Counted from the first letter of the stretch, positions 6,939 to 16,193 are shown. The stretch: 42,168 nt of DNA from an uncultured Faecalibacterium sp. (GCA_900539945.1 UQDV01000020.1:1-42168), one strand, 5' to 3'. The notes: generated by a model not told the origin, from the sequence alone. Translations and numbers: made by a program.

Positions 6939-7538
6939 TTATTTTGCAGTGTTGATGAAGCTGCGGTTATCCCACAGGTACTTGATGCCGGACACAGCCG
7001 TGACGATGGCCACCAGCCAGCACAGCAGGATGGACACCAGCACCACCACCGTGATGCTTTCCAGCGTGCCGTTCCAGCACAGTGCCGTGCCGAAGAAGTA
7101 GAAGATGATGCTCAGCATCTGCAGCACGGTCTTGACCTTGCCCCACATGTTGGCCGCGATCACCTTGCCGTCCTTGGCACCGGCCGCCACCATGCGCAGG
7201 CCGGAAACCGCGAACTCACGGGCCAGGATGATGCACAGCACCACGGGGCTGCACACGCCGTCCCGCATCATGTAGATGAAGGCCACAGTGGTCAGCAGCT
7301 TGTCGGCCAGCGGGTCGGCAAACTTGCCAAAGTCGGTGACCATGTTCCACTTGCGGGCCAGATGACCGTCCAGAAAGTCGGTGAAGCTGGCCGCTGCAAA
7401 AACAATGCCGGCCAGCAGGTAATACAGCGGCTGGAAGGTGCCGTTGGCCACCGCGTCCAGACTGGTGAGGGACACAAAGATCATGAACACCGGCACCAGC
7501 ACAATGCGGGTCAGAGTGAGTTTATTGGGCAGATTCAT
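6939..7538 (-). CDS. pgsA: CDP-diacylglycerol--glycerol-3-phosphate 3-phosphatidyltransferase
   Basis: A 199-residue membrane enzyme that joins CDP-diacylglycerol and glycerol-3-phosphate to make phosphatidylglycerol phosphate, the first committed step to phosphatidylglycerol and cardiolipin. It shows the complete CDP-alcohol phosphotransferase signature, DFLDGHLAR (about 54-62) followed by DFGKFADPLAD, whose aspartates bind the metals. The start NLPNKLTLTRI is typical of PgsA, and about five membrane helices follow. The ATG is preceded by GGAGG. It is the last gene of the recA-recX-rimO-pgsA run, 20 nt after rimO, and is followed by a terminator. Confidence 0.96.
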   Translation of the reverse strand: MNLPNKLTLTRIVLVPVFMIFVSLTSLDAVANGTFQPLYYLLAGIVFAAASFTDFLDGHLARKWNMVTDFGKFADPLADKLLTTVAFIYMMRDGVCSPVVLCIILAREFAVSGLRMVAAGAKDGKVIAANMWGKVKTVLQMLSIIFYFFGTALCWNGTLESITVVVLVSILLCWLVAIVTAVSGIKYLWDNRSFINTAK

Positions 7539-7558
7539 AGGTTTTATCCTCCGATACG

Positions 7559-8884
7559 TTATTTTACGACTGTACCATACAGATCGTAAAGATCGCTGTC
7601 GTCCACCAGCACATCATAGAACTGGCCGGGGTACAGCGGCTCTTCGCTGGACACGCACACGTTGCCGTCCACCTCCGGAGCATCGCCGGTGGTGCGGCAC
7701 AGATACAGGCCGCTCTCTTCGTCAATGCCGTCGCAGAGCACGCGCACGGTCTGGCCCACCTTTTCGGCCTGCTTCTGGGCCATGATGCCGGTCTGGATCT
7801 GCATCACCAGCTCGGCGCGCTTGTCCTTGACCTCCTGCTCGATCTGTCCGTCCATCCGTGCTGCCACGGTATTTTCCTCAGCCGAGTAGGCAAAGCAGCC
7901 CAGACGGTCGAACTGCACTTCCTTGACGAAGTTGCACAGATCCTCGAACTGCTCCTCCGTCTCGCCGGGGAAGCCTGCGATCAGGGTGGTGCGCAGGGTG
8001 ATGCCGGGGATCTCGCGGCGCAGCTTGCCAATGACCTCCAGCAGCTCCGCGCGGGTGGAGCGGCGGTTCATGTTCTTGAGGATAGTGTCGTTGCAGTGCT
8101 GGATGGGCAGATCCAGATAGGGCACCACCTTCTCGTTGCGCTTCATGGCGGCAATGAAGTCGTCGGTGATGCGCTCCGGGTAGGCGTACATGATGCGGAT
8201 CCATTCCAGCCCCGGCACCTTGTTCAGCTTGTCCAGCAGCTCACAGATGCTGCCGGGCTTGCCCCAGTCCTCGCCGTAGGCGGTGGGATCCTGCGCCACC
8301 ACGATCAGCTCCTTCACGCCCTCACCGGCCAGCCAGCGGGCCTCGGCCACGCAGTCGGCCATATCGCGGCTGCGCAGCGGGCCGCGGATGCCGGGGATGG
8401 CGCAGTAGTGGCAGCGGTTGTTGCAGCCCTCGGCGATCTTTAAGTACGCATAGTGGGCGGGCGTGCCGATGACGCGCTTGCCGCCCAGCGGGAAGTCCTT
8501 CTTGGCACCGTAGCTCTCCAGATGGTCCTCGCCGTGGAACAGCCGCTCCACGATGGTGTCAATGGCCTTGTTGGAGGCGCAGCCCACCACGGCATCCACC
8601 TCGGGGATCTCTTCCTCGATCTGGCTGCGGTAGCGCTCGGCCAGACAGCCGGTCACGATGACCTTCAGATCCGGGTTCTGCTGCTTGTAGGAGCAGGCTT
8701 CCAGAATGTTCTCGATGGCTTCGGTCTTGGCGCTCTCGATGAAGCCGCAGGTGTTCACAAGGATGACATCGGCCTCCGCCAGGTCGGCCACCGTCTCATG
8801 ACCGGCCGACAGCAGGATGTGCACCATCACGTCCAGATCCACCTGATTTTTCGGGCAGCCAAGGGAAATGCATGCAATTTTCAT
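7559..8884 (-). CDS. rimO: Ribosomal protein S12 methylthiotransferase RimO
   Basis: 441 residues. RimO adds a methylthio group to the conserved Asp of ribosomal protein S12 near the decoding site, using two Fe-S clusters. The N-terminal UPF0004 domain has the three cluster cysteines (Cys10, 46, 80). The radical-SAM domain has CxxxCxxC (Cys154, 158, 161; AEGCNNRCHYC). A TRAM-type RNA-binding end closes the chain. The start KIACISLGCPKNQVDLD is characteristic of RimO rather than MiaB. The open frame extends upstream to 9076 inside recX, but homology starts at the ATG at 8884. Only a weak purine-rich ribosome binding site precedes it; the gene is 19 nt after recX. Confidence 0.96.
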   Translation of the reverse strand: MKIACISLGCPKNQVDLDVMVHILLSAGHETVADLAEADVILVNTCGFIESAKTEAIENILEACSYKQQNPDLKVIVTGCLAERYRSQIEEEIPEVDAVVGCASNKAIDTIVERLFHGEDHLESYGAKKDFPLGGKRVIGTPAHYAYLKIAEGCNNRCHYCAIPGIRGPLRSRDMADCVAEARWLAGEGVKELIVVAQDPTAYGEDWGKPGSICELLDKLNKVPGLEWIRIMYAYPERITDDFIAAMKRNEKVVPYLDLPIQHCNDTILKNMNRRSTRAELLEVIGKLRREIPGITLRTTLIAGFPGETEEQFEDLCNFVKEVQFDRLGCFAYSAEENTVAARMDGQIEQEVKDKRAELVMQIQTGIMAQKQAEKVGQTVRVLCDGIDEESGLYLCRTTGDAPEVDGNVCVSSEEPLYPGQFYDVLVDDSDLYDLYGTVVK

Positions 8885-8903
8885 AGGGGATAATACTCTC
8901 TTT

Positions 8904-9428
8904 CTATAACTCTTCTTCCGTCCGCCGGATGGCCTCCTTGATGACCGCATAGGCAAACCCCCGGCGCTGCAATGCTGCCACCACAAGGTCGCGGCGGCCG
9001 TCGGCCAGCTTCTTGCGGTAGCGGCTGACCACCAGCGCGGCGGCAGCTTCCAGCTCCGGGCTCTCGCCGTTTTCATCCGGGGCGTATACGGTTTCCAGTG
9101 CCTGTTCGATCTGCTGGCTGTTCAGGCCCTTCTGGCGCAGGTTCTGGGCCGCAGCCCGGCGGCTCTTGCGGGCCATCAGCAGGCCGTGGGCGCGTGTCTC
9201 CGCGTAGCGGTCGTCGTTGACGTAATCCAGCTCCACCATCTCGGCCACGGCGGCGGCCGCCGCCTGCTCGGTGAAGCGGGCGCACAGCCGCTCATACAGC
9301 TGGGTGCTGGTCATCTCCCGGGCCGAAAGGGCATCCAGCGCACGGGCGCGGGCCTTGGCCGGGTCGGCACATTTTTCCGGTTCTTCCCCGCCCCGGCGCG
9401 GGCGGTAACTCTTACGGTAAAAGGACAT
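8904..9428 (-). CDS. recX: Regulatory protein RecX
   Basis: 174 residues. RecX binds RecA filaments and limits recombinase and coprotease activity. The protein has the three repeated helical modules of the family; the motif [12 protein letters not shown] (about 70-85) marks the first-to-second repeat junction, and [13 protein letters not shown] and [14 protein letters not shown] fall in the later modules. The ATG directly follows the recA stop (TAA-ATG), and the GGAGG ribosome binding site is formed by the last recA codons, so translation is coupled to recA. A basic N-terminal extension of about 20 residues precedes the domain. Confidence 0.94.
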   Translation of the reverse strand: MSFYRKSYRPRRGGEEPEKCADPAKARARALDALSAREMTSTQLYERLCARFTEQAAAAAVAEMVELDYVNDDRYAETRAHGLLMARKSRRAAAQNLRQKGLNSQQIEQALETVYAPDENGESPELEAAAALVVSRYRKKLADGRRDLVVAALQRRGFAYAVIKEAIRRTEEEL

Positions 9429-10613
9429 TTAGTCCTCCACCATGATGTCCAGCTCGCTCTCGCTGCTGCGGGCCGGAGCCTTGACCACCGGCTCCTTGGT
9501 GCCCTCGGCAGGTGCGGCAGCTTCCTCGGCCTTGTCGGCGGCAGCAGCACGGCCGGACGAGCGGCGGGAAGCATAGAGCTTGTCCGCATTGGCTCGGATC
9601 TGGCCCTCAATGTCGTTGGCGATCTCCGGGTTGTCCTTCAGGAACTGCTTGGAGTTGTCACGGCCCTGCCCCAGGCGCATGTCGCCGTAATTGAACCATG
9701 CACCGCTCTTCTGCACGATGCCCAGCTTGACGCCCAGGTCCAGCAGCTCACCCACCTTGGAGATGCCCTCGCCGAACATGATGTCAAACTCTGCCTCACG
9801 GAACGGCGGGGCCACCTTGTTCTTCACGATCTTGGCGCGGGTGTGGTTGCCAATGAACTGCCCAGAAGAATCCTTCAGGCCCTCCACGCGGCGGATGTCG
9901 ATGCGCACCGAAGAATAATACTTCAGGGCACGGCCGCCGGTGGTCACCTCCGGGTTGCCGTACACGCCGCCCACTTTCTCACGCAGCTGGTTGATGAACA
10001 CGCACACGGTGTTGGTCTTGCCGATGACGCTGGTGAGCTTGCGCATGGCCTGGCTCATCAGACGGGCCTGCAGGCCCACATGGCTGTCGCCCATCTCGCC
10101 CTCGATCTCGGCACGGGGCACCATGGCTGCCACCGAGTCCACCACGATGGCGTCGATGGCACCGGAGCGCACCAGCGCTTCGCAGATCTCCATGGCCTGC
10201 TCACCGGTGTCCGGCTGGCTGACCAGCAGATTGTTGATGTCCACGCCCAGTGCCTCGGCATACACCGGGTCCAGTGCGTGTTCCACGTCGATGAACGCTA
10301 CGTCGCCGCCCTTCTTCTGGGCCTCGGCCAGAATGTGCAAAGCCAGCGTGGTCTTACCGCTGGATTCCGGGCCATACACCTCAATGATGCGGCCGCGGGG
10401 CACACCGCCCACACCCAGTGCCATGTCCAGCCCCAGGCTGCCGGTGGAAATGGCATCCACCTGCATGGCGGTATTGTCGCCCAGCTTCATCACGGCACCC
10501 TTGCCGAACTGCTTTTCGATCTGGGCCAGGGCCGTGGCCAGCGCATCCTTTTTGGCTTCCGCGCCGGTTTTTTTGGTGGCCGGGGCAACGTTGTTGTTCT
10601 GATTTTTTGCCAT
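9429..10613 (-). CDS. recA: Recombinase RecA
   Basis: 394 residues. RecA forms ATP-dependent filaments on single-stranded DNA for strand exchange and stimulates LexA self-cleavage. The Walker A motif GPESSGKTT is at about 81-89; the loops [16 protein letters not shown] and [16 protein letters not shown] are classic. The ATG chosen (10613) has AAAGGAG 8 nt upstream; an in-frame upstream ATG at 10646 has none. It is longer than the usual ~350 residues because of an acidic Ala/Glu/Lys-rich tail of about 45 residues ending [10 protein letters not shown] promoter and two dyads lie upstream; recX, rimO and pgsA follow. cinA, often next to recA in Bacillota, is absent. Confidence 0.98.
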   Translation of the reverse strand: MAKNQNNNVAPATKKTGAEAKKDALATALAQIEKQFGKGAVMKLGDNTAMQVDAISTGSLGLDMALGVGGVPRGRIIEVYGPESSGKTTLALHILAEAQKKGGDVAFIDVEHALDPVYAEALGVDINNLLVSQPDTGEQAMEICEALVRSGAIDAIVVDSVAAMVPRAEIEGEMGDSHVGLQARLMSQAMRKLTSVIGKTNTVCVFINQLREKVGGVYGNPEVTTGGRALKYYSSVRIDIRRVEGLKDSSGQFIGNHTRAKIVKNKVAPPFREAEFDIMFGEGISKVGELLDLGVKLGIVQKSGAWFNYGDMRLGQGRDNSKQFLKDNPEIANDIEGQIRANADKLYASRRSSGRAAAADKAEEAAAPAEGTKEPVVKAPARSSESELDIMVED

Positions 10614-10674
10614 AGCGTGCTGCTCCTTTATCCTCATTGCCCGCAAAAACGGGCTGCGTTGTACTTTCTCTCTT

Positions 10675-10702
10675 AGTATAACACAAATTCCAGAATTTAC
10701 AA
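10675..10702 (-). promoter_or_regulatory. Promoter of recA
   Basis: Minus-strand -35 TTGTAA (10702-10697), 16-nt spacer, -10 TATACT (10680-10675). The spacer contains the perfect dyad AAATTC-TG-GAATTT (10685-10698), and a second dyad (ACAAC-N5-GTTGT, 10699-10713) overlaps the -35. Neither is a Bacillus-type SOS box (CGAAC-N4-GTTCG), but their position suits a repressor. Confidence 0.72.
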
Positions 10703-10726
10703 CAAGAAGTTGTTTCTATTTTTCAA

Positions 10727-11593
10727 TTATTTTGGCCGATGGGCAATGATGCAGCGGTCGTTGCCGCCGTAATCCCTGCGGCATTCGATGTCTGCCCAGC
10801 CATTCCCGGCCAGCAGCTCCATGACGGCCTGCCGCTGCTGCCAGCCGATCTCCAGCACCAGTGCACCGCCGGGGCGCAGCGCGTCACGGTAGTGCAGCGA
10901 CGCCAGAGCCCGGTAGAACACAAGGCCGTCATCGCCCGCTTCCAGTGCCATGGCCGGTTCCTGCGCCACCTCCGGCTGCAAATGCTGCATTTCCTCCGCC
11001 GTCAGATACGGCGGGTTGGACACGATCAGGTCCAGCTGCCCTTCCGGCAGGCTTTGCCAGTAGGTGAACAGGTCCCCCTGCACGGCCTGCACCGCCGGGG
11101 CTGCGCCGGGCAGGGCAGTGCGCACATTCTGTTCCAGATAGCGGAAGGCTTCCGGGCTTTTTTCCACGCAGGTGACCTGCGCGTCCGGGCAGAAGCGCTT
11201 GACCCCCAGCCCCAGACAGCCGGTGCCGGCACACAGATCCAGCACACGGGGCGCTTTTACGCCCGCAAGGGTCTGCGCGGCGGCCTCGGCCACCACCTCG
11301 GTGTCCGCACGGGGGCAGAGCACCCCCGGCCCCACGATCAGTTCAAAGTCCAGAAAGCTCCAGTGACCGCACAGGTACTGCAGCGGCTCCCGCGCCTCCC
11401 GGCGCAGGCAGAGGGACTCCAGCCGGGCAGCCTGCGCTTCGGTCAGGGGCGCGTCCGCCAGCCGGACATCCCGCCCAGTCACCAGCCGGAAAAGTTCTGC
11501 GGCGTCGTAATCCGCATCCGGGCATCCGGCCGCCGTCAGACGGGCTTCCAACTGCCGCACTGCGTCCCGCGGGGTCATGCCTGCCGTTACCAT
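10727..11593 (-). CDS. prmC: Release factor glutamine methyltransferase PrmC
   Basis: 288 residues. PrmC methylates the Gln of the GGQ motif in release factors RF1 and RF2, boosting peptide release. It has an N-terminal helical domain (about 1-85), the SAM-binding motif VLDLCAGTGCLGL (about 115-127) and the substrate-binding DLIVSNPPYLT motif. The ATG at 11593 overlaps the end of the DUF1385 gene by 7 nt (ATGGTAA), with GGAGG 7 nt upstream inside that gene, showing translational coupling. No clear terminator follows; the recA promoter region comes next. Confidence 0.94.
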   Translation of the reverse strand: MVTAGMTPRDAVRQLEARLTAAGCPDADYDAAELFRLVTGRDVRLADAPLTEAQAARLESLCLRREAREPLQYLCGHWSFLDFELIVGPGVLCPRADTEVVAEAAAQTLAGVKAPRVLDLCAGTGCLGLGVKRFCPDAQVTCVEKSPEAFRYLEQNVRTALPGAAPAVQAVQGDLFTYWQSLPEGQLDLIVSNPPYLTAEEMQHLQPEVAQEPAMALEAGDDGLVFYRALASLHYRDALRPGGALVLEIGWQQRQAVMELLAGNGWADIECRRDYGGNDRCIIAHRPK

Positions 11594-12534
11594 TTGCCTT
11601 CCTCCGGGTTTTCCGGCAGCACCGGGGTCACGGCCGCAATGGCCACCTCGATCATGCTGTCATCCGGCTCAAACACTGTGAGGTGCTGCACCCAGATGCC
11701 GGGCTGACGAATGATGCGGGTGGCAAGGTTATCCGACCGGCCGCACCACTTGAGCAGCTCGTAGCTGATGCCCATGACCAGCGGCAGCAGCAACAGCTTG
11801 AAGAGCACCCGCAGGCCGATGCTGCCCCAGGGCAGCACGCTGTACAGGAATACGCTCACGATGACCACCAGGATCAGGAAGCTGGTGCCGCAGCGCGGGT
11901 GGAAGCGGGTGTACTTGCGCACATTCTCCACCGTGAGGGGGTCGCCTGCCTCGTAGCAGGCAATGGTCTTGTGCTCAGCCCCGTGGTACTCGAACACCCG
12001 GTGGATCTCCTTCATTTTGGAGATGCCCACCATATAGGTCAGGAAGATGCCCACTTTGAGCACCGCTTCCAGCACCACCTTGGCCCAGCGGCCCAGCGTG
12101 ACAAAATGGTTCACGCCGCCCACGATAAGGGTGGGCAGAACGGTAAAGAGCAGGATGGCCAGCAGCCCGCCCAGAACGGCTGCGCAGGCCAGCAGAGCGT
12201 CCTCGGCCTTTTTGCCCAGATGCTCCCCTACCCACTTTTCAAAAGCGGTCTCTTCCTCTTCGGGGTCGTAGTCATCGCCCATGCTGACCTGGGCGGAGTA
12301 CATCATATAGCGGTAACCCATGATCAGGCTTTCGATCATGGAAATCGCTCCCCGCACCAGCGGGATCTTTGTCCAGATGCCATGGGTAGGCGTGGGCTCG
12401 GTCTTGGTCTCGATGGTGCCGTCCGGCTTGCGCACGGCGCAGCAGATGAGCTTGGGGCCGCGCATCATGATGCCTTCCATCAGGGCCTGCCCGCCCACAC
12501 TGGTCTTGAAACGTTCCTTGTTGGGTTGATTCAT
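11587..12534 (-). CDS. DUF1385 membrane protein (YqhQ-like)
   Basis: 315 residues. The N-terminal motif SVGGQALMEGIMMRGP and the later EYHGAEHKTIACYEAGDPLTVENVRKY with FHPRCGTSFL are hallmarks of DUF1385 proteins, described in databases as predicted metal-dependent enzymes. The His, Glu and Cys residues in these motifs are candidate metal ligands. About four membrane helices lie in the middle and near the C terminus. The ATG at 12534 has AAGGAG upstream. It is coupled to prmC, an arrangement common in Clostridia. Biochemical role unknown. Confidence 0.88.
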   Translation of the reverse strand: MNQPNKERFKTSVGGQALMEGIMMRGPKLICCAVRKPDGTIETKTEPTPTHGIWTKIPLVRGAISMIESLIMGYRYMMYSAQVSMGDDYDPEEEETAFEKWVGEHLGKKAEDALLACAAVLGGLLAILLFTVLPTLIVGGVNHFVTLGRWAKVVLEAVLKVGIFLTYMVGISKMKEIHRVFEYHGAEHKTIACYEAGDPLTVENVRKYTRFHPRCGTSFLILVVIVSVFLYSVLPWGSIGLRVLFKLLLLPLVMGISYELLKWCGRSDNLATRIIRQPGIWVQHLTVFEPDDSMIEVAIAAVTPVLPENPEEGKW

Positions 12535-12566
12535 TGGGTTCTCCTTACGGTTTTTACTTTCCCTCT

Positions 12567-12575
12567 ATTGTAACA
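12567..12575 (-). promoter_or_regulatory. Possible extended -10 promoter for the DUF1385-prmC pair
   Basis: The minus strand reads TG-T-TACAAT (12575-12567), an extended -10 element. The -35 region is poor. Transcription could also come from the kinase operon upstream, which has no visible terminator. Confidence 0.4.
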
Positions 12576-12597
12576 CCGAAATGTGACAAAATCTCAT

Positions 12598-14022
12598 TTA
12601 CGCCTTATGATAAAGCGGCAGGCCCAGGGTGACCACCGTACCCCGGCCCAATGTGCTCTGGATGTCCATGGTGCCGTCCAGCGCGGTCATGATGGAATCC
12701 ACCAGTGCCAGACCGATGCCGCTGCCGCGCACCGCATTGCTGCCCTTGTAGAACTTGGTCTTGACGTTTTCCAGATCTTCCGGCGGGATGCCCCGGCCCT
12801 GATCCAGGATCTCCACAAAGGCCTTGTATTCCCCTGCCCACAGCTTGACCGTGATGCGGCCGCCGGGGGCAGAATATTTGATGGCGTTGTCCAGAATGTT
12901 GATGAACACCTGCCGCAGGCGGTCGGGGTCGGCATACACCGGGATCATCTCTTCCGGCTCGGTGTAGCTCAGGATCAGTCCTTCGCGCTGGATGCGTGCC
13001 TCGCAGAACAGCACCGCGTCGGTGAGCTCTGCCACCAGATCCAACGGGCGGCACTCCATGCGCAGGCGGCCGTTCTGCAGGCGGCTGAAGTCCAGCAGCT
13101 CCTCCACCATGTTGTACAGACGGCCCGTCTCGTTGTTGATGATCTCCAGCCCCTTGCGGTAGTTCTCATCCGTGGGATCGTCCAGCGTGCGCAGGGTCTC
13201 CACCCAGCCCCGGATGGAGGTAAGCGGCGTGCGCAGCTCATGGGAGACCGAACTGATGAACTCGTTCTTCATCTTCTCGGTCTCCTCCAGCCCTTCCGCC
13301 ATCCGGTTGATGGTGCCGCGCAGACGGTCCACCTCGTCCCGGGCATCTCCGCTCACCGGCAGGCGCACGTCGAACTCGCCGCGGGCGATGTCGGCGGCAA
13401 TGCGCTCCACCTGCCCCAGCGGCACCACGATGCTGCGCACAAAATACAGGCCCGACATTATGGAAAAGATCAGGATGGCCGCCACCACCACGAGACTGGC
13501 AAAAAAGGCGTTCTGGATCTGCCGTTCGATCAGGGTCAGGCTGGTGACCAGCCGCAGGGCGGCCACATCCTCGGCGGCATAGGGCACCAGATAGCACGCC
13601 GCCATGACCACCTCGCCGGACTCGGTGCGGTACACCGCCATGCCCAGCCCGTCGGCGGCGTCCTGCGCCTGCACAAAGTCCAGGTTATTTACGATGCCGT
13701 CGGCATCGCTGCCGCTGGAGGATGCAATGACCCCGCCATAGCTGTCCAGCAGCATGAATTCGTACTTGTCCTTATCGGAATACTGTTCCACCATGCGCCG
13801 CAGCGCCATGCTGCGGTTGGCCGCCGCACTGTAGACCGTGTCGGCAGTGTAGACCTTCAGCTGACCGGTCACCGAGGAAAAGCGCCGGTACATGGTCTGC
13901 TGCACGCTGTTGTAGTAGCTGCGGGTGTAGCTGTACAGGAACATCGCCTCAGCCAGCAGCACCAGAAGCACCGTAATGAGCAGATTGCCCCGCAGCCAGC
14001 GCCGCGTGATCCCGCTTCGCAT
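12598..14022 (-). CDS. Sensor histidine kinase (PhoR/VicK type)
   Basis: 474 residues from the ATG at 14022. The frame opens at 14043, but that ATG has no ribosome binding site, while its own codons 3-5 form AAAGGAGG for the second ATG. Layout: membrane helix (about 10-30), extracellular sensor domain (about 31-155), second helix (about 160-185), HAMP linker, dimerisation domain with SVSHELRTPLTSIRGW (phospho-accepting His261), then an ATPase domain with N box ILDNAIKYSAPGG and G boxes DQGRGIPPEDL and GSGIGLALVDSIM. It would phosphorylate the response regulator encoded 45 nt upstream. The signal is unknown; the co-transcribed lipoprotein may modulate it. Confidence 0.95.
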   Translation of the reverse strand: MRSGITRRWLRGNLLITVLLVLLAEAMFLYSYTRSYYNSVQQTMYRRFSSVTGQLKVYTADTVYSAAANRSMALRRMVEQYSDKDKYEFMLLDSYGGVIASSSGSDADGIVNNLDFVQAQDAADGLGMAVYRTESGEVVMAACYLVPYAAEDVAALRLVTSLTLIERQIQNAFFASLVVVAAILIFSIMSGLYFVRSIVVPLGQVERIAADIARGEFDVRLPVSGDARDEVDRLRGTINRMAEGLEETEKMKNEFISSVSHELRTPLTSIRGWVETLRTLDDPTDENYRKGLEIINNETGRLYNMVEELLDFSRLQNGRLRMECRPLDLVAELTDAVLFCEARIQREGLILSYTEPEEMIPVYADPDRLRQVFINILDNAIKYSAPGGRITVKLWAGEYKAFVEILDQGRGIPPEDLENVKTKFYKGSNAVRGSGIGLALVDSIMTALDGTMDIQSTLGRGTVVTLGLPLYHKA

Positions 14023-14067
14023 TTTGCTTTTCCTCCTTTCCATTTATATTGGCGTTTGCCAAAGCCG

Positions 14068-14775
14068 TCACTCTTCCCAGCGGTAGCCGTAACCCCAGAC
14101 CGTCATGATGTGGGTGGGGTGGCTGGGCTCGTCCTCCACTTTCATGCGCAGGCGGCGGATGTTCACGTCCACGATCTTCACGTCGCCGAAGTAGTTCTCG
14201 CCCCATACGCCCTTCAGGATCTTTTCACGCACCAGCGCGATGCCCGGGTTGCGGAAGAACAGCTCCATGATCTGGAATTCCACCTGGGTCAACTCGATGG
14301 GCTGACCGGCCTTCAGCAGCACACGGCGGTTCTCGTCCAGCACAAAGTCCCCGCTGGTCAGGGTGCCCAGCTCCTTGGCGGGGTCCCGCTCTTCCTCACT
14401 CTCGGCCCGGTGCACCCGACGGCAGAGCGCCTCCACACGGGCCAGCAGCTCGCTTACACTAAAGGGTTTGGTCATGTAATCGTCGGCACCGATGGACAGG
14501 CCCCGGATCTTGTCCTGCTCCTGCCCCTTGGCGCTGAGGATGATGATGCCGATCTTCTGGTCGGTGCGGCGGATCGTTTCGCAGAGCGAAAAACCGTTCA
14601 TGCCCGGCAGCATCACATCCAGAATAGCCGCATCGCAGCCGGGCTTCTTGGCCAGCAGCGGCAGGGCGGCCTCGGCGCTCTCGGCCTCCACGGCTTCCAT
14701 CCCGGTAAGCCGCAGGTTCAGTGCGATCATCTCACGGATATTGGCTTCATCTTCCACCACAAGCACTCGTACCAT
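14068..14775 (-). CDS. OmpR/PhoB-family response regulator
   Basis: 235 residues. The receiver domain (1-120) has the acidic pair Glu8-Asp9-Glu10, phosphorylation site Asp53 (AILDVMLPG), the switch Ser (IILSAKG) and Lys in YMTKPFS. A linker of about 25 charged residues leads to a winged-helix DNA-binding domain with IELTQVEFQIMELF, VDVNIRRLRMKVED and the final VWGYGYRWEE. It binds DNA when phosphorylated by the adjacent kinase. The ATG is preceded by GGAGG just after the lipoprotein stop codon. Targets cannot be inferred from this window. Confidence 0.96.
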   Translation of the reverse strand: MVRVLVVEDEANIREMIALNLRLTGMEAVEAESAEAALPLLAKKPGCDAAILDVMLPGMNGFSLCETIRRTDQKIGIIILSAKGQEQDKIRGLSIGADDYMTKPFSVSELLARVEALCRRVHRAESEEERDPAKELGTLTSGDFVLDENRRVLLKAGQPIELTQVEFQIMELFFRNPGIALVREKILKGVWGENYFGDVKIVDVNIRRLRMKVEDEPSHPTHIMTVWGYGYRWEE

Positions 14776-14791
14776 GGTCTTTCCTCCGTTT

Positions 14792-16102
14792 TCAATTCAG
14801 CAGATACAACGCGTTTGACAGGCTGTAATCCGCGTCCTGGATCTCCACATCCGGGGCCAGCCGGGCCTGCATCTGGCGCGACGCCACAATGCCCAGTTTG
14901 GTCCACCCAGTAGAGCTGGCCGCAGTCTGGGCCAGCCGTACCGTCATGACCGGCTGGTCCTCGTCCACGGTGCGCAGCTCCACCGCGCCGTCGTATTGTT
15001 CGCTGTCGGTAAGTTTGAGGTTGCCCTCCCACTCGGTGGGCAGCTCGATGTAGCAGTTCGTTTCCTCATCCAGCAGACCAAAGCTCTTTTCCGGCCTGCG
15101 GCTGGTGTAGTCCATCCAGACGATAAAGTCCATGCGGCGGCTCTGGCTCAGGTTCAGCAGGCCCGCCTCGTCGGGCTGGGTGGGGATCTCCACGATGCCG
15201 TCTCCGTCCAGATCGCAGCTCACCAGTGTGGACACATTGCGCAGAGATGCCTCATACAGCTCATCGGCACTGATCTGGGACGCCTGCACCATCTGCTGGG
15301 TGCTCTCATCGAAACGGAGCAGCACACTGGCCAGATTGTTGCCGGAAATGCCCGTCCAACCGTCCAGCACCAGATAATTGCGCCGGTCGGAGCCAAGACC
15401 GGCCGCCACCGATGCACAGCCGGAAAAGCGGTCGGCCGAAAGGCCCGTGACCGCCGCCTGCCGGAACCCGCCTTCCTTGTCCACGGTAAGCAGTTCGATC
15501 TGCACGCCGCCGTCCTCCTGGGTGGACATCAGGATCAGATCCTGACTGCCGCCGCCGGTGATGTCCTCCACCAGATATTGCTCGTAGGACTGCTCCAAAA
15601 TGGTGGAGAGCTGCCCGTCGTTGTAGGCATACACGGCCAGATAATGGTCGCCCTGTGCGGCCACATAGCCCACCACCAGCTGGCAGTCATCCCCTGCGCG
15701 GAGCTGGGCCAGCCGCACGTTCTCCACCGTATCGGCCAGACCCTCCACGCTCTGGCGCACCTGCCACGCTCCGGTGTCATCCCGCTGCAGAATGGCAATG
15801 CACACGTTCGTGCTCTGGGCCGTGGTGTACAGCACGGCTGCATCCTGCTGGCCGTCGCCGTCCAGGTCCTGCAAAAGAAAAGGTGACAGCAGCTCGCCCT
15901 GCATGGGGTACTTGAGCTGCGCACTCTCGCCCAGCCAGTCGTTCAGGGCCGTCTGCACCGCGCCATAGTCACCGGACAGACGCGGGGCACGCAGCAGCTC
16001 TTCCACCTGCAGGTTCTCTCCGGGCAGAGCATTGCAGCCCGCCAGCAGAACACTGACCAACAACAGAGCCAGTGCACGCCGGAAATGGCGGAATGTTTTC
16101 AA
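14792..16102 (-). CDS. Lipoprotein with FG-GAP/calcium-type repeats, in the two-component operon
   Basis: 436 residues with a type II signal peptide and lipobox LLAGC, so it is anchored outside the membrane. DLDGDGQQD and DLDGDGIVE are Asp-rich FG-GAP/dockerin-like calcium loops, and the spaced Tyr/Gly beta pattern suggests a beta-propeller. The start is a TTG (16102-16100) 8 nt after GGAGG; no ATG fits. It is the first gene of the operon, ahead of the response regulator and kinase, so it is probably an accessory to, or the earliest product of, that signalling system. No family name can be assigned with confidence. Confidence 0.82.
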   Translation of the reverse strand: MKTFRHFRRALALLLVSVLLAGCNALPGENLQVEELLRAPRLSGDYGAVQTALNDWLGESAQLKYPMQGELLSPFLLQDLDGDGQQDAAVLYTTAQSTNVCIAILQRDDTGAWQVRQSVEGLADTVENVRLAQLRAGDDCQLVVGYVAAQGDHYLAVYAYNDGQLSTILEQSYEQYLVEDITGGGSQDLILMSTQEDGGVQIELLTVDKEGGFRQAAVTGLSADRFSGCASVAAGLGSDRRNYLVLDGWTGISGNNLASVLLRFDESTQQMVQASQISADELYEASLRNVSTLVSCDLDGDGIVEIPTQPDEAGLLNLSQSRRMDFIVWMDYTSRRPEKSFGLLDEETNCYIELPTEWEGNLKLTDSEQYDGAVELRTVDEDQPVMTVRLAQTAASSTGWTKLGIVASRQMQARLAPDVEIQDADYSLSNALYLLN

Positions 16103-16164
16103 CCGGATCTCCTCCCTTCGTGGAAAATGCAGCCGCCAGCCGCAGCCAAAAATACGCTATTGTC

Positions 16165-16193
16165 AGTATACCACGCCAGCCCCACTCTGCCAA
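16165..16193 (-). promoter_or_regulatory. Promoter of the lipoprotein - two-component operon
   Basis: Minus-strand -35 TTGGCA (16193-16188), 17-nt spacer, -10 TATACT (16170-16165). It is followed by a leader of about 55 nt and the TTG start. Confidence 0.82.

Noticed and set aside
9186..10676. A 496-codon plus-strand frame opposite recA and recX
   Set aside because: Antisense shadow of highly conserved genes.
12583..14913. A 776-codon plus-strand frame opposite the kinase and regulator genes
   Set aside because: The protein is a His/Gln/Ala-rich antisense shadow without recognisable domains; the minus-strand genes have full motifs.
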